DNA of 64,000 nt from Luteolibacter algae (GCF_042683045.1 NZ_JBHUIT010000002.1:62001-126000); one strand, 5' to 3'; positions 9,542 to 17,708 are shown, counted from the stretch's first letter. Numbers and translations are program-made. The notes: generated by a model from the sequence alone, not told the origin.

Positions 9542-9595
9542 AGGAAACATAAGGAGGAGGCCGCTCTCACGATCCTCCTCCACAGGGAGTTTCCT
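9542..9595 (-). promoter_or_regulatory. Nested hairpin between exbB and exbD
   Basis: Two perfect stems are nested: AGGAAAC (9542-9548) with GTTTCCT (9589-9595), and inside it GGAGGAGG (9553-9560) with CCTCCTCC (9574-9581). It starts 4 nt after the exbB stop. On the minus strand it is followed by TTTAAAAA, which is too weak for an efficient terminator. It could stabilise the 3' end of an exbB-only message or cause partial termination, giving more ExbB than ExbD. Confidence 0.7.
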
Positions 9596-9599
9596 CTGC

Positions 9600-10382
9600 T
9601 TAAACGGCGATACCTTCAGGAATCTTGGCGTAAAGGGTATCTGCGTTTACGGTGGCCACGGCAGCATTGAGAAGCTCTTCAGCTGTGTGGACGCTTTCCG
9701 CGACCAGTGCATTGTATTTATTCTTAAGAATGAAGTAGCAGATAATACAAGGAATCGCATTGATCAGACCCCAGAGTGTGGTGAGGAGCGCTACGGAGAT
9801 GTCACCAGCGAGCTGGGATGGATCTGCGGCACCAGCGGTGCGGAGTGTGCCGAAGGCATTGACCATACCGATAACCGTTCCGGTCAGACCCAGCATCGGC
9901 GAAGCTTGGGCGATGAGCGAGATGTAATTAATCCACTGCATGTTCTTGCGCGCTTCGTTGTTGGTGAAGTCTGCGATTGCATCCTCCACTTGATCGCGCC
10001 CGAGGGTTTCCGGCTGGGTAGCATCAATGTTCGGGAAGGAATACGCAACCATGCGGCCCAGGTAGGACGGATGGGAAGCGGCAAGCTCGATGGCGGAACG
10101 CACACGGCATTCTGTCATGTGCTCCATGAGCGCAGCCTGCAGATCCGAAGGGCAGAATTTTGCCTTCGTTAGGGACATGAAGTTATAAACGGCAAGCGCA
10201 ATGAAGGCTACAACTGCCGTGCCGATGAAAAGCATGGTCGGACCACCGTCCAGCACCCAGCGATCGAGAAGCGTTTGTTCCTTGGCGGCTTCTTGGGCGA
10301 AGAGCTGCGGAGCGGATAGCAAGGTGGTAACGATAGCGGCTGTCGCGGTGAAACGAGGACGGGAGCTGGATTTTTGAATCAT
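9600..10382 (-). CDS. exbB: ExbB/TolQ/MotA family proton-channel protein
   Basis: 260 aa from the ATG at 10382; the longer frame to 10577 adds 65 residues of non-coding character. The N-terminus looks like a cleavable signal peptide ending at LLSAPQLFAQ, a feature of ExbB proteins with an extended periplasmic N-terminus. Three membrane segments follow: MLFIGTAVVAFIALAVY, ASPMLGLTGTVIGMVNAF and VALLTTLWGLINAIPCIICY. The LGLLGTVxGM-type motif, here LGLTGTVIGM, is the family hallmark. The protein should form the pentameric stator around ExbD. It opens the cluster exbB-exbD-exbD-TPR-TPR. Its promoter must lie in the 205-nt gap to 10588, which also holds a short palindrome. Confidence 0.94.
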   Translation of the reverse strand: MIQKSSSRPRFTATAAIVTTLLSAPQLFAQEAAKEQTLLDRWVLDGGPTMLFIGTAVVAFIALAVYNFMSLTKAKFCPSDLQAALMEHMTECRVRSAIELAASHPSYLGRMVAYSFPNIDATQPETLGRDQVEDAIADFTNNEARKNMQWINYISLIAQASPMLGLTGTVIGMVNAFGTLRTAGAADPSQLAGDISVALLTTLWGLINAIPCIICYFILKNKYNALVAESVHTAEELLNAAVATVNADTLYAKIPEGIAV

Positions 10383-10529
10383 GGAATTGGTTGCAAGTTG
10401 CTGTTTGAATTGCCCGTGAGTGTGAGAAATGTAGGGAATGCCGCAAGGAAGATTTTTAAAAAAATCATCGTCTCTGGCGCAATCGAGCGATGGAGATCCT
10501 TTCACGCCACCTGTTCCCGCAATCCTTGT

Positions 10530-10548
10530 AGTCGTAATGCTTACGACT
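10530..10548. repeat. Short palindrome upstream of exbB
   Basis: AGTCGTAA (10530-10537) and TTACGACT (10541-10548) pair perfectly with a 3-nt loop. There is no T-run on either side. It lies about 150 nt upstream of the exbB start and 40 nt past the lipoprotein gene. Either a regulator site or part of a dispersed intergenic repeat is possible. Confidence 0.55.
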
Positions 10549-10587
10549 CTTTCCAACGCGAACACAAGGTGCCCCACACCCCACCAC

Positions 10588-10875
10588 TTATGGCTTTGGG
10601 GGCCGCGTGATCACAGTGGCATCATTCGGGCTCGCGATTCCCGGTGTCGTGCTCCGCAGCTGGTTTTCATCCGGCAGGGCGAGCATATCGGGCAGCCTGA
10701 GATTGGTGTCCGACGGAGTTTTCGGCAGAGCAGGAGTCGCCTTGTCCTGGGATGAGGATTGAGCGGACTGGCTTGCACTATTATTCGCAGGCAGCTCGGC
10801 AATCACCAAAGCTTGCTTTGGGATCTCACATGAAGTCAGCGCAACTGCTGAGAGAAGTATGAAATGGGTTTTCAC
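10588..10875 (-). CDS. Small predicted lipoprotein of unknown function
   Basis: About 95 aa from a GTG at 10875, giving VKTHFILLSAVALTSCEIP: Lys in position 2, a hydrophobic core and a lipobox LTSC. An ATG at 10899 is also possible but would add eight residues before the signal and overlap the citrate synthase gene by 14 nt. The mature part is rich in Ser, Pro, Thr and Asn with no predicted fold (NNSASQSAQSSSQDKATP, ending TVITRPPKP). No domain is recognised. It sits 10 nt after gltA and before exbB. It resembles neither TonB nor Pal. A short envelope lipoprotein is as far as the sequence goes. Confidence 0.6.
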   Translation of the reverse strand: MKTHFILLSAVALTSCEIPKQALVIAELPANNSASQSAQSSSQDKATPALPKTPSDTNLRLPDMLALPDENQLRSTTPGIASPNDATVITRPPKP

Positions 10876-10885
10876 GATGGAGTTT

Positions 10886-12016
10886 TTAGCGCGAGGCAAT
10901 CGGTGGAACCGGACTGAGGGTTTTCGGGCCGGTGTATTTTGTCAGCGGGCGGTAGAGACGGTTATCACGGAGCTGCTCCAAGACGTGCGCCGTCCACCCG
11001 GAGGTGCGGGAGATGGCAAAAATTGGAGTAAAGAGATCGGTAGGAATTCCGAGAGAATAGTAGACCGTTGCCGAGTAAAAATCGACGTTGGCCTCTAGCT
11101 TTTTCCGTTCGCGCATGATTTCAGCGATTCGCTCGGACATTTTGATCCATTTCGGCTCGCCCAATTCCTCGGTCAATTGGATAGCAAGCCTCCGAAGATG
11201 GGGCGCACGGGGATCGAGCACCTTGTAGACCCGATGGCCGATTCCCATGATTTTTTCCTTACGGGACAGTTTTCCTTCCACCCATTCATCGACTTTATCG
11301 AGATCGCCAATTTCCTTTAGCATATGAATCACACCCTCGTTCGCGCCACCGTGAAGCGGCCCCTTGAGAGTGCCTATCGCCGCAGTGATCGCGGAATACA
11401 TGTCCGAGAGAGTCGCGATGGTGACGCGGGCGGAGAAGGTCGATGCATTCATTCCGTGATCCGCATGAAGGATGAGTGCCACATCAAGGATACGGGCTGC
11501 GGTATCGGATGGCACCTCACCATTGATAAGATAGAGAAAGTGCTGAGCCTCGGTGAGATCCTCACGAATCTCCGGGAGTTCCTGTCCACTCCGGAAACGG
11601 TGAAATGCCGCTACAATCGTCGCAGACTTCGCACAGAGAGAGAGAGCAATAGCCGCGTTCTTGTCGAGATCCGGCTCACCAATCGCCGCCCTGTCATCGT
11701 ATAAACCGAGCATCGATACCGCGGTGCGTAAAACATCCATCGGCGATGCCTCTTTTGGAGCGCTTTTTAGAAAATCAATCACCTGCTGCGGGAGATTCCT
11801 ATCGGACCGTAGACCTTTCTCAAACGCTGTCAGCTCGGATTGGTTCGGCAAACGATTGTGATGCAAAAGGAAAATAACCTCCTCGTAGCTGCAGTTTTTA
11901 ACAAGCTCGTCAATATGATAGCCCACATAACTCAGCTCGCCAATATTGCCGATGACATTGCTGAGAGAGGATTCGTTGGCGATGACCCCTTCTAGGCCGC
12001 GTGCATATTCTGACAT
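10886..12016 (-). CDS. gltA: Citrate synthase
   Basis: 376 aa, the length of the short (non-hexameric) citrate synthase type. The conserved blocks are present: HADHGMNASTFSARV with a catalytic His, GPLHGGANEGV with the second His, and MGIGHRVYKVLDPRAPHL, where the His/Arg bind oxaloacetate. A catalytic Asp is expected further on in the NVDFYSATVY segment. It condenses acetyl-CoA and oxaloacetate to citrate, the entry step of the TCA cycle; sdhA/sdhC at 51.7-54.4 kb serve the same cycle. A methylcitrate synthase activity cannot be excluded from sequence. The gene stands alone between the zinc-ribbon protein and the lipoprotein. Its upstream gap of 119 nt carries the palindrome at 12122-12139. 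Confidence 0.95.
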   Translation of the reverse strand: MSEYARGLEGVIANESSLSNVIGNIGELSYVGYHIDELVKNCSYEEVIFLLHHNRLPNQSELTAFEKGLRSDRNLPQQVIDFLKSAPKEASPMDVLRTAVSMLGLYDDRAAIGEPDLDKNAAIALSLCAKSATIVAAFHRFRSGQELPEIREDLTEAQHFLYLINGEVPSDTAARILDVALILHADHGMNASTFSARVTIATLSDMYSAITAAIGTLKGPLHGGANEGVIHMLKEIGDLDKVDEWVEGKLSRKEKIMGIGHRVYKVLDPRAPHLRRLAIQLTEELGEPKWIKMSERIAEIMRERKKLEANVDFYSATVYYSLGIPTDLFTPIFAISRTSGWTAHVLEQLRDNRLYRPLTKYTGPKTLSPVPPIASR

Positions 12017-12121
12017 AATGAGAGTAAGGAAACGTTGTTAAAATGAACTGAAAGCAAGGAAGCGTTTTGAGTGCTCTGGTGCAAGGGAGAATCGACAGTA
12101 ATGCGGTGTCCCACTCATAAA

Positions 12122-12139
12122 ATAGTTCAGACGAACTAT
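12122..12139 (-). promoter_or_regulatory. Palindrome at the end of the zinc-ribbon gene, upstream of citrate synthase
   Basis: ATAGTTC (12122-12128), AGAC, then GAACTAT (12133-12139) form a perfect 7-bp inverted repeat overlapping the stop codon at 12136. On the minus strand it is followed by TTTTATG, so it may be a weak intrinsic terminator. Its core GTTC-N4-GAAC also matches the core of the LexA box known for Bacillus and for Verrucomicrobia (TGTTC-N4-GAACA), but the flanking bases differ. Confidence 0.5.
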
Positions 12140-13719
12140 CGATCTTCTATAGCCTTGATCGCACGTTCCGCAAGAACCCGGATTTCAGGATCATCTTTGT
12201 CCAAAAGCTTTTTAAGAGCAGGAAGGGTCTTTCCAGTGCCGATTTGTCCGAGAATTTTTGCGGCGGAACGCTGCAGGGGCGCGTCTTCTGATTCCAGCTT
12301 GTCGAGCACCAGGGATTCCACCTTCTCGCCGAATCTTAATAGATAAGAATCCCACAAGATCGGATTCTCAATCCATATTTCATAAATCAATGGGATCGCT
12401 TCATCGTTCCCTTCGATCGCTGCCAGATCGACAACATTCTCGGGAACCATCTCTCCTGCATTCACATATCTTTGAATTACCGGCACGGCCGCCTCGGCCG
12501 CGGCATTGGGATCCTCCGACCAACTTTTCAGCGCCCTGGCGATGGAATCATGGAAGTTGACCCCCGGCTTGGCCATCAGCTCAACGAGCATCCTGCTGAT
12601 ATCGGAACGGTAAATCGTTGGCTCGGCATCCGCCAGCCGTTCGACGGCGCGCCGAACCCTATCCAGATCAATACTTTCCAGCTCACGCTTGTTGAGATCG
12701 TAAAACGCGGGATCGGTCTTGTTGTTCAGCTTTTCCGCGGACCCGGCAAGAAACTGCTCATTATTGACACGGATCACAACGACATCGATTTCCGGATGGG
12801 CACTCTCGATTTTTCCAAGTTTGGACGCGATCTCCGAGACTTGTCCAAAATCCATGGAAACGCCTGTCAGGACGACGAGATAGTCGCCATCATCACGTGG
12901 ATACGGATGGGACGTGGGCCCGGCCTGCGTGTCCCTGATCAGGAAATCGCGGGCGGTGTAAATATTCCGCCGGACCAATCCGGTCAGATAGATACCGTAA
13001 GCTTTCTTCTCGCTGCCGTTTTCACGCAGGCGCGTCTGTTCTTCGAGCAGGGGTTTTGTCCCAAGCCTGCGTCTCAATTGAGAGATCGCATCTGCTTCCG
13101 AGGTTTCGGCCTTCGGCTCCTCCTGCCGGACAGGTGCGCTCTCTCCCTGCACAGGCAGGCTTGGCCCGGCCTTCACAAAAAGAGGAATGGAAATGACTCC
13201 GGCTGCCATAAACAGACCAAAGACAATAGCCTTCTTGCGTCCACGGGGATTTGCATAAATGAGCAAAACCAGACCCAATAGAGAAACAAAGCAGGCGATG
13301 ATCAACTTACCCATCACACTCATCGCACCGAACTCCTGCTGACTTTTGGAAAGCAGGAGAAACAAAGCGGTTCCCGCCATGAGCACTCCACCAAGAATCC
13401 CCGCGATCACCCGCTGGGGAGACGCCGGACCAAGCTGCTCGGGATGATTGAATTCCGCGTATTGCACCGGCCGGGCACCCGCCGGGACCTCTCCAGAAGT
13501 CAGGGGAACTCTCTGAAACCTGCTTAAATTCGGACCTCCCCGCTCCCCGGGATAATACTTTTTAGGCCGGATGATCACCTCATCATCGATCCGGAAGCGG
13601 GCCTCACATCCGCCACACTCCACGGTCCGCCCCATCAAATTTTCATCCACATTAAAACGCTGGCGACACGAAGGGCAGCGGATACTGAGAGGCTGATCTG
13701 ATTCGGGGTTTTCTGACAT
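12136..13719 (-). CDS. Zinc-ribbon (MJ0042-type) membrane protein with C-terminal HEAT repeats
   Basis: 527 aa from the ATG at 13719; the frame runs to 13761 but MSENPESDQP is the natural start. Residues 15-38 form a small zinc ribbon (CPSC and CGGC, with VDENLMGRTV between), the kind annotated as an MJ0042-family finger. After a linker come three hydrophobic segments at about residues 105-185 (VIAGILGGVLMAGTALFLLL, LIIACFVSLLGLVLLIY, AIVFGLFMAAGVISIPLFV). The remaining 330 residues are soluble. The last 60 or so look like HEAT/PBS repeats (SAAKILGQIGTGKTLPALKK). No enzyme motif was found. It is divergent from the gene at 13854. A membrane-anchored scaffold is a reasonable inference, no more. 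Confidence 0.75.
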   Translation of the reverse strand: MSENPESDQPLSIRCPSCRQRFNVDENLMGRTVECGGCEARFRIDDEVIIRPKKYYPGERGGPNLSRFQRVPLTSGEVPAGARPVQYAEFNHPEQLGPASPQRVIAGILGGVLMAGTALFLLLSKSQQEFGAMSVMGKLIIACFVSLLGLVLLIYANPRGRKKAIVFGLFMAAGVISIPLFVKAGPSLPVQGESAPVRQEEPKAETSEADAISQLRRRLGTKPLLEEQTRLRENGSEKKAYGIYLTGLVRRNIYTARDFLIRDTQAGPTSHPYPRDDGDYLVVLTGVSMDFGQVSEIASKLGKIESAHPEIDVVVIRVNNEQFLAGSAEKLNNKTDPAFYDLNKRELESIDLDRVRRAVERLADAEPTIYRSDISRMLVELMAKPGVNFHDSIARALKSWSEDPNAAAEAAVPVIQRYVNAGEMVPENVVDLAAIEGNDEAIPLIYEIWIENPILWDSYLLRFGEKVESLVLDKLESEDAPLQRSAAKILGQIGTGKTLPALKKLLDKDDPEIRVLAERAIKAIEDR

Positions 13720-13853
13720 CTGGGAAAGTATTTTTATAGATCGCAACACGAATTGCAACACCGGGTGACGGGATCGCCAAGTATTTAAGATTAATTAAAG
13801 GTTGATTAATATTGAAGATCAATCTATTCACTGAGCTGAACTTTTTCAGCGAC

Positions 13854-14399
13854 ATGGAAATTTTATCTTTAAATCCCCTTCCTTCGGAAAAATCCGCCTC
13901 TGCAAAAGGTTACCAACGCATCGAGAGCCAAGGCTTCGTGGATGACGATGTCGTGCTTTCAGTCATTGCAAAAAGCGCCTACACGCGTGCTTACCCCAAA
14001 CCCGAAGAGATGGCGCTCTCATCCTGTGAAGATGACTTTGCCGGCTGGTCACTACCGGTGGCCTCCCCTTTCCGGGAGATGCTTGATATCAAGGCGAATA
14101 GCGAAAATCCGGAACCACGGCTTCCCGGCGCCCCGACGATCGATTTCCCTAATCGTGAAACAGGCCTGGATCATCCCCATTCCGGAAGTCACCGCTGGTG
14201 GTTGTTCGGTATCTCCGGAGCCCTCACATGCGGTATCCTTTCCCTCACTTTGCTCAATCTTGCACAACGCACCGGATCACAGGATAAGATCACAACGTAT
14301 GTTCCTGTGACTTCGCCCACGGTAAAAACCGTCCAAAGTGCGGAGAAAACAAGGCTTCCGTTCCCGACGGCTCTGACGGGCATTCTGCCATCCGAGTAG
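13854..14399 (+). CDS. Hypothetical single-pass membrane protein
   Basis: About 181 aa from the ATG at 13854 (MEILSLNPLPSEKSA); a TTG at 13812 would add 14 residues. The first 115 residues are polar and Pro/Ser/Asp-rich with no recognised domain. One membrane helix (WWLFGISGALTCGILSLTLL) lies at about residues 117-137. A short tail with many Thr/Val residues follows. This layout suggests a cytoplasmic N-terminus and a periplasmic tail. It is not recognised as any family. It is transcribed divergently from the zinc-ribbon protein across a 134-nt AT-rich gap (13720-13853) that must hold both promoters, and it precedes lpxA by 108 nt on the same strand. Confidence 0.6.
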   Translation: MEILSLNPLPSEKSASAKGYQRIESQGFVDDDVVLSVIAKSAYTRAYPKPEEMALSSCEDDFAGWSLPVASPFREMLDIKANSENPEPRLPGAPTIDFPNRETGLDHPHSGSHRWWLFGISGALTCGILSLTLLNLAQRTGSQDKITTYVPVTSPTVKTVQSAEKTRLPFPTALTGILPSE

Positions 14400-14507
14400 A
14401 CTGCCGGAATCCTTGGCGGGGCATATTTGCCCAAGCCCTATTGGAGGACCCGCCCCTGCTACCTCATCGCCCGGCATTTTTCCTGTCACAAAAATGACTC
14501 GTCACGC

Positions 14508-15308
14508 ATGGCACAATCGGCTGAAACTCTGGAAGTGATCCACCCCACCGCCATTATTTCCCCAAAAGCCGAACTTGGAAAGAACGTCCGCGTCGACCCA
14601 TATTGCATCATTGGCCCGAATGTTATCTTAGGAGACAATTGTGTTCTGCATTCCCACGTTGTTCTTGAAGGCACTTCCACCTTTGGCAGAGGCAATGAAT
14701 TTTTCCCTTTCGCCTGTGTAGGGGGCAAAACCCAGGACCTGAAATACATCGGGGAACCAACCGCCCTGGAAGTGGGCGACAACAATGTTTTCCGGGAAAA
14801 CTGCACCGTCCATCGCGGCACCCATGAGGAGTTGCCAACCCGGATCGGGTCGAACAATCTGTTTCTCTGTTACTCGCACATTGCTCACGATTGCCAGCTG
14901 GGCAACCACATCATCCTGTCCAACAACGGCAGCCTTGCGGGACACGTCACCGTGGAGGATCATGCCATCGTTTCCGGTATGGGCGCCGTGCACCAGTTTT
15001 GCCGGATTGGGAAACATTCCATCATCGGTGGGTGCGCGAAAGTGGTTCAAGACGTTCCACCATTTATGATTGTGGATGGAAATCCCGCATCCACGCGGGG
15101 ACTGAATCTTATCGGACTTCAGCGCCGGGGCTTCACCGATTCTGAAGTCCGCGATCTGAAATCCGCTTACAAGCGGCTTTTCCTCAAAAAGGATATCAGC
15201 CTTGCAAACGGACTCAGCTCGCTGAAGGCCACATCGGCAGCCTCCAGCCCGAACGTTGAGCATCTGATTCATTTCGTTGAGGCCAGCCAACGTGGCATCA
15301 CCCGCTAA
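14508..15308 (+). CDS. lpxA: Acyl-[ACP]-UDP-N-acetylglucosamine O-acyltransferase
   Basis: 266 aa from the ATG at 14508 (MAQSAETLEVIHPTAIISP); the frame to 14427 adds residues without family similarity. The N-terminal two-thirds is a left-handed beta-helix of hexapeptide repeats (IGPNVILGDNCVLHSHVVLEG and so on). ENCTVHRGT carries the catalytic His. HIAHDCQLGNHIILSN and GGCAKVVQDVPPF are also typical of LpxA. The C-terminal helical domain starts near NLIGLQRRGFTDSEV. It moves a 3-hydroxyacyl chain from ACP to UDP-GlcNAc, the first step of lipid A synthesis, so the cell has LPS. The rest of the lpx pathway is not in the window. It meets the convergent GH109 gene with no intervening base. Confidence 0.96.
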   Translation: MAQSAETLEVIHPTAIISPKAELGKNVRVDPYCIIGPNVILGDNCVLHSHVVLEGTSTFGRGNEFFPFACVGGKTQDLKYIGEPTALEVGDNNVFRENCTVHRGTHEELPTRIGSNNLFLCYSHIAHDCQLGNHIILSNNGSLAGHVTVEDHAIVSGMGAVHQFCRIGKHSIIGGCAKVVQDVPPFMIVDGNPASTRGLNLIGLQRRGFTDSEVRDLKSAYKRLFLKKDISLANGLSSLKATSAASSPNVEHLIHFVEASQRGITR

Positions 15309-16787
15309 TTAGCTTACGATGGCAAGAGGCTTGGTATTTTTCCAACTACCTCTGGTGAAATCCGGAAAGTCCTGTGGGGCACCGTCCGCCGCAACAGACG
15401 CCTCACTCAGAGGTGCAACCGCGGACCAGTAGACGCCTTCGTAGACGTTTTGATCAAGCGGCTGGCCGAGACGAATCGCTTCGATCACCCGGGAGTTCAT
15501 GATGAAATCCATCCCACCGTGCCCTCCTACTTTATTGGCGACGGCGCTCATCCGGCGATACAGCGGGTGATCCCAGGCCTCGTATACGGACTGGAGCTTC
15601 TCATCTTCCGCCCATTCGTGATAATCCGTGTGATCTTCGCCCTTCCCGGCGAGGGCGTTGAAGACCGCATCCGGAAGCTCGCCTTTTTTATAATCCAGAG
15701 CGATCCGCGTGGGATAGCCCGCGCCTGTGCCCCTGGTGCCTTGAATCAAATTGAGACGGGTATAGGGACGCGGGGAAGTTTCGTCCCATTGCACCATGAT
15801 CGTGCGTCCAAGATGGGTTTTAATGATCGAAGTTGAGAGATCGCCACCCTTGAACTCGATATTGTTCCATTTGTGTTCCGCGGGAAAATTCTCACCCGCA
15901 TAGAGAGCTCTCCCGCGCGCCGGTGTGGAAAAGGAGGTGATGCGCCCGAAATGATCATCACCCCGGCCAAGATTCATGTATTGAGCGACGGGGCCAAGCC
16001 CGTGCGTGGGATAAAGGTTGCCATTACGATTCGCATATTCGTAAGTGCGCCAACTGCCCGTGCCACGTTTGCTGTGCATCTGTGCGCGAAGTTCATGAAT
16101 ATACCCTGCCTCAGCATGAAGAAGCTCTCCGAAAATTCCCTGGCGGCACATATTGAGAAATAGCAGCTCCTCGCGTCCGTAGTTAACATTCTCCAGCATC
16201 ATACAATGCTTTTGGGTCCTCTCCGCAGTATCAATCAACTGCCAGGCCTCTTCAATTGTCAGGCAGGCCGGGACTTCCATACACGTGTGCGCACCAGAGT
16301 TCATTGCATCAATCGCCATAGGCGCGTGTAACTTCCACGGAGTGATCACATAGACCAAATCGGGCTTCGTCTCCAAAAGCATCGTTTTATACGCATTTTC
16401 GTCACCATGATAGAGCTTCACGGCTCCATGGCGCCCCTTTCCGTTCTTCAGCACGATCTCTTTGGCCTTCTTACAAAGATCCTCATAGAGATCACACAGC
16501 CCCACGACTTCCGTTCCATCAATGAGCGACAGGTGGTTGCAATGCCCTTTCCCGCGGGAGCCGAGGCCAATAATCGCTACCTTGATTGTCTCCAACCTGG
16601 CGGCCACAAAATCCCCCATATACCTCGCACCTGCAATGCGTGAGGGAACTTCTGTATCGTTCGCAATACTCTGTGAAAGCGCAGATAACGTCCCCGCCCC
16701 GATACCAAGCCCTCCCAGGGTTTTGATAAATTTCCGCCGGTTGTTGTTTTGCGCTTCCGCAGGGGTGGGATGATCAGAGTCGGACAT
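15309..16787 (-). CDS. Tat-exported Gfo/Idh/MocA family glycosidase, GH109 type (alpha-N-acetylgalactosaminidase-like)
   Basis: 492 aa from the ATG at 16787 (MSDSDHPTPAEAQ). A twin-arginine signal lies near residues 15-40 (NNRRKFIKTLGGLGIGAG). The NAD-binding fold follows (VAIIGLGSRGKGH). The next part matches GH109 rather than ordinary dehydrogenases: MEVPACLTIEEAWQLIDTAE, MMLENVNYGREELLFLNM and NRNGNLYPTHGLGPVAQYMN, ending PDFTRGSWKNTKP. GH109 enzymes hydrolyse terminal alpha-GalNAc through a redox mechanism with tightly bound NAD, which fits Tat export of a folded holoenzyme. It has no clear operon partner. The substrate (mucin-like or bacterial glycans) is inferred; other GH109 members have other specificities. 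Confidence 0.88.
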   Translation of the reverse strand: MSDSDHPTPAEAQNNNRRKFIKTLGGLGIGAGTLSALSQSIANDTEVPSRIAGARYMGDFVAARLETIKVAIIGLGSRGKGHCNHLSLIDGTEVVGLCDLYEDLCKKAKEIVLKNGKGRHGAVKLYHGDENAYKTMLLETKPDLVYVITPWKLHAPMAIDAMNSGAHTCMEVPACLTIEEAWQLIDTAERTQKHCMMLENVNYGREELLFLNMCRQGIFGELLHAEAGYIHELRAQMHSKRGTGSWRTYEYANRNGNLYPTHGLGPVAQYMNLGRGDDHFGRITSFSTPARGRALYAGENFPAEHKWNNIEFKGGDLSTSIIKTHLGRTIMVQWDETSPRPYTRLNLIQGTRGTGAGYPTRIALDYKKGELPDAVFNALAGKGEDHTDYHEWAEDEKLQSVYEAWDHPLYRRMSAVANKVGGHGGMDFIMNSRVIEAIRLGQPLDQNVYEGVYWSAVAPLSEASVAADGAPQDFPDFTRGSWKNTKPLAIVS

Positions 16788-16997
16788 GCTGTGAGAATAT
16801 TTTTTGTGGATTGGCTCCCGGTGCCATTCGACGACCATGGGAAAAACCCAGTTCTCACATACTGAATGATTCTCATTACTCTTACAGAAGAGTAATGAGA
16901 GCCCCTTCCACCAAAACAATATTACCAGTCAGCTTTACGAAGTAATTTCTGACAAGATGTGCACGATATGTTAGCAACCGTATAACGTTCTTTTGCC

Positions 16998-17699
16998 GTG
17001 AGATACTTACCTTTGCTACTGATGACCATACTCCCCGCCTGCGATAAAAATGCACACGGTCAGGTCCGCGAGACAGACATCATCACGGAGGCGGGAGTCT
17101 CCATGAAAGACGCGCTCGCAGAAAAAAAACTCCGTATCGGATCCCCGGTTTTCATCCGTGCTTTCAAGGAACAACGAGTCCTTGAGTTATTTCTCAAAAG
17201 TGAAATCAGCGGTGAGTTCGAGCTTTTCCGTGAATATCCTATAGCTGCCGCCAGCGGAGAACTAGGTCCTAAATTTGCCGAGGGCGACGGCCAAGTTCCG
17301 GAGGGCTTCTATTACGTAGGTCCCAGAGCGATGAACCCGAACAGTAATTATCACCTTTCGTTCAATATTGGCTACCCGAATAAATATGATCGGGCCCACG
17401 ACCGAACCGGATCGTTCATTATGATTCATGGTGGAAGCGCCTCTATCGGCTGCCTGGCCATGACCGACGAGAAAATTGAGGAAATCTACAGCCTCTGCCA
17501 TGCGGCCCACGAAGGCGGCCAGGCCTACTTCCGAGTGCATATCTTCCCATTCAGGATGACCGGGGAGCGGATGAAAGAGGCTGCGGGAGACGAACATTAC
17601 GCATTCTGGGAAAACCTGAAAGCGGGTTACGACTATTTCGAGGAGAAGCATCTCCCTCCAAACGTCAAGGTGCGGAACAAAGCTTACGTCTTCGAATAG
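16998..17699 (+). CDS. L,D-transpeptidase (YkuD/YafK-like) lipoprotein
   Basis: 233 aa. The start MRYLPLLLMTILPAC gives a short signal with lipobox LPAC (C15). The YkuD-type catalytic region is complete: FIMIHGGSASIGCLAM has the conserved His (about residue 144) and the nucleophile Cys (about residue 152). The variant HGG-SxGCxAM and the preceding VPEGFYYVGPRAMNPNSNYH are those of the YafK/DpaA subgroup, whose E. coli member removes or edits the lipoprotein linked to peptidoglycan. Activity could be either transpeptidase or amidase-like. It is monocistronic and convergent with the gene at 17709 (9-nt gap). Confidence 0.88.
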   Translation: MRYLPLLLMTILPACDKNAHGQVRETDIITEAGVSMKDALAEKKLRIGSPVFIRAFKEQRVLELFLKSEISGEFELFREYPIAAASGELGPKFAEGDGQVPEGFYYVGPRAMNPNSNYHLSFNIGYPNKYDRAHDRTGSFIMIHGGSASIGCLAMTDEKIEEIYSLCHAAHEGGQAYFRVHIFPFRMTGERMKEAAGDEHYAFWENLKAGYDYFEEKHLPPNVKVRNKAYVFE

Positions 17700-17708
17700 G
17701 AAGTTCGA

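Noticed and set aside
10383..10577. N-terminal extension of exbB by 65 residues
   Set aside because: The extension has no family similarity. The ATG at 10382 starts directly with a signal peptide and the upstream part overlaps the palindrome region.
14412..14432. GGGCA-TATT-TGCCC stem before lpxA
   Set aside because: The stem has only 5 bp and no T-run, too weak to call a terminator.
1..16787. Possible horizontally acquired island because of the long one-strand gene run
   Set aside because: There is no integrase, tRNA border, insertion sequence or evident change in base composition. The genes are ordinary for the phylum.
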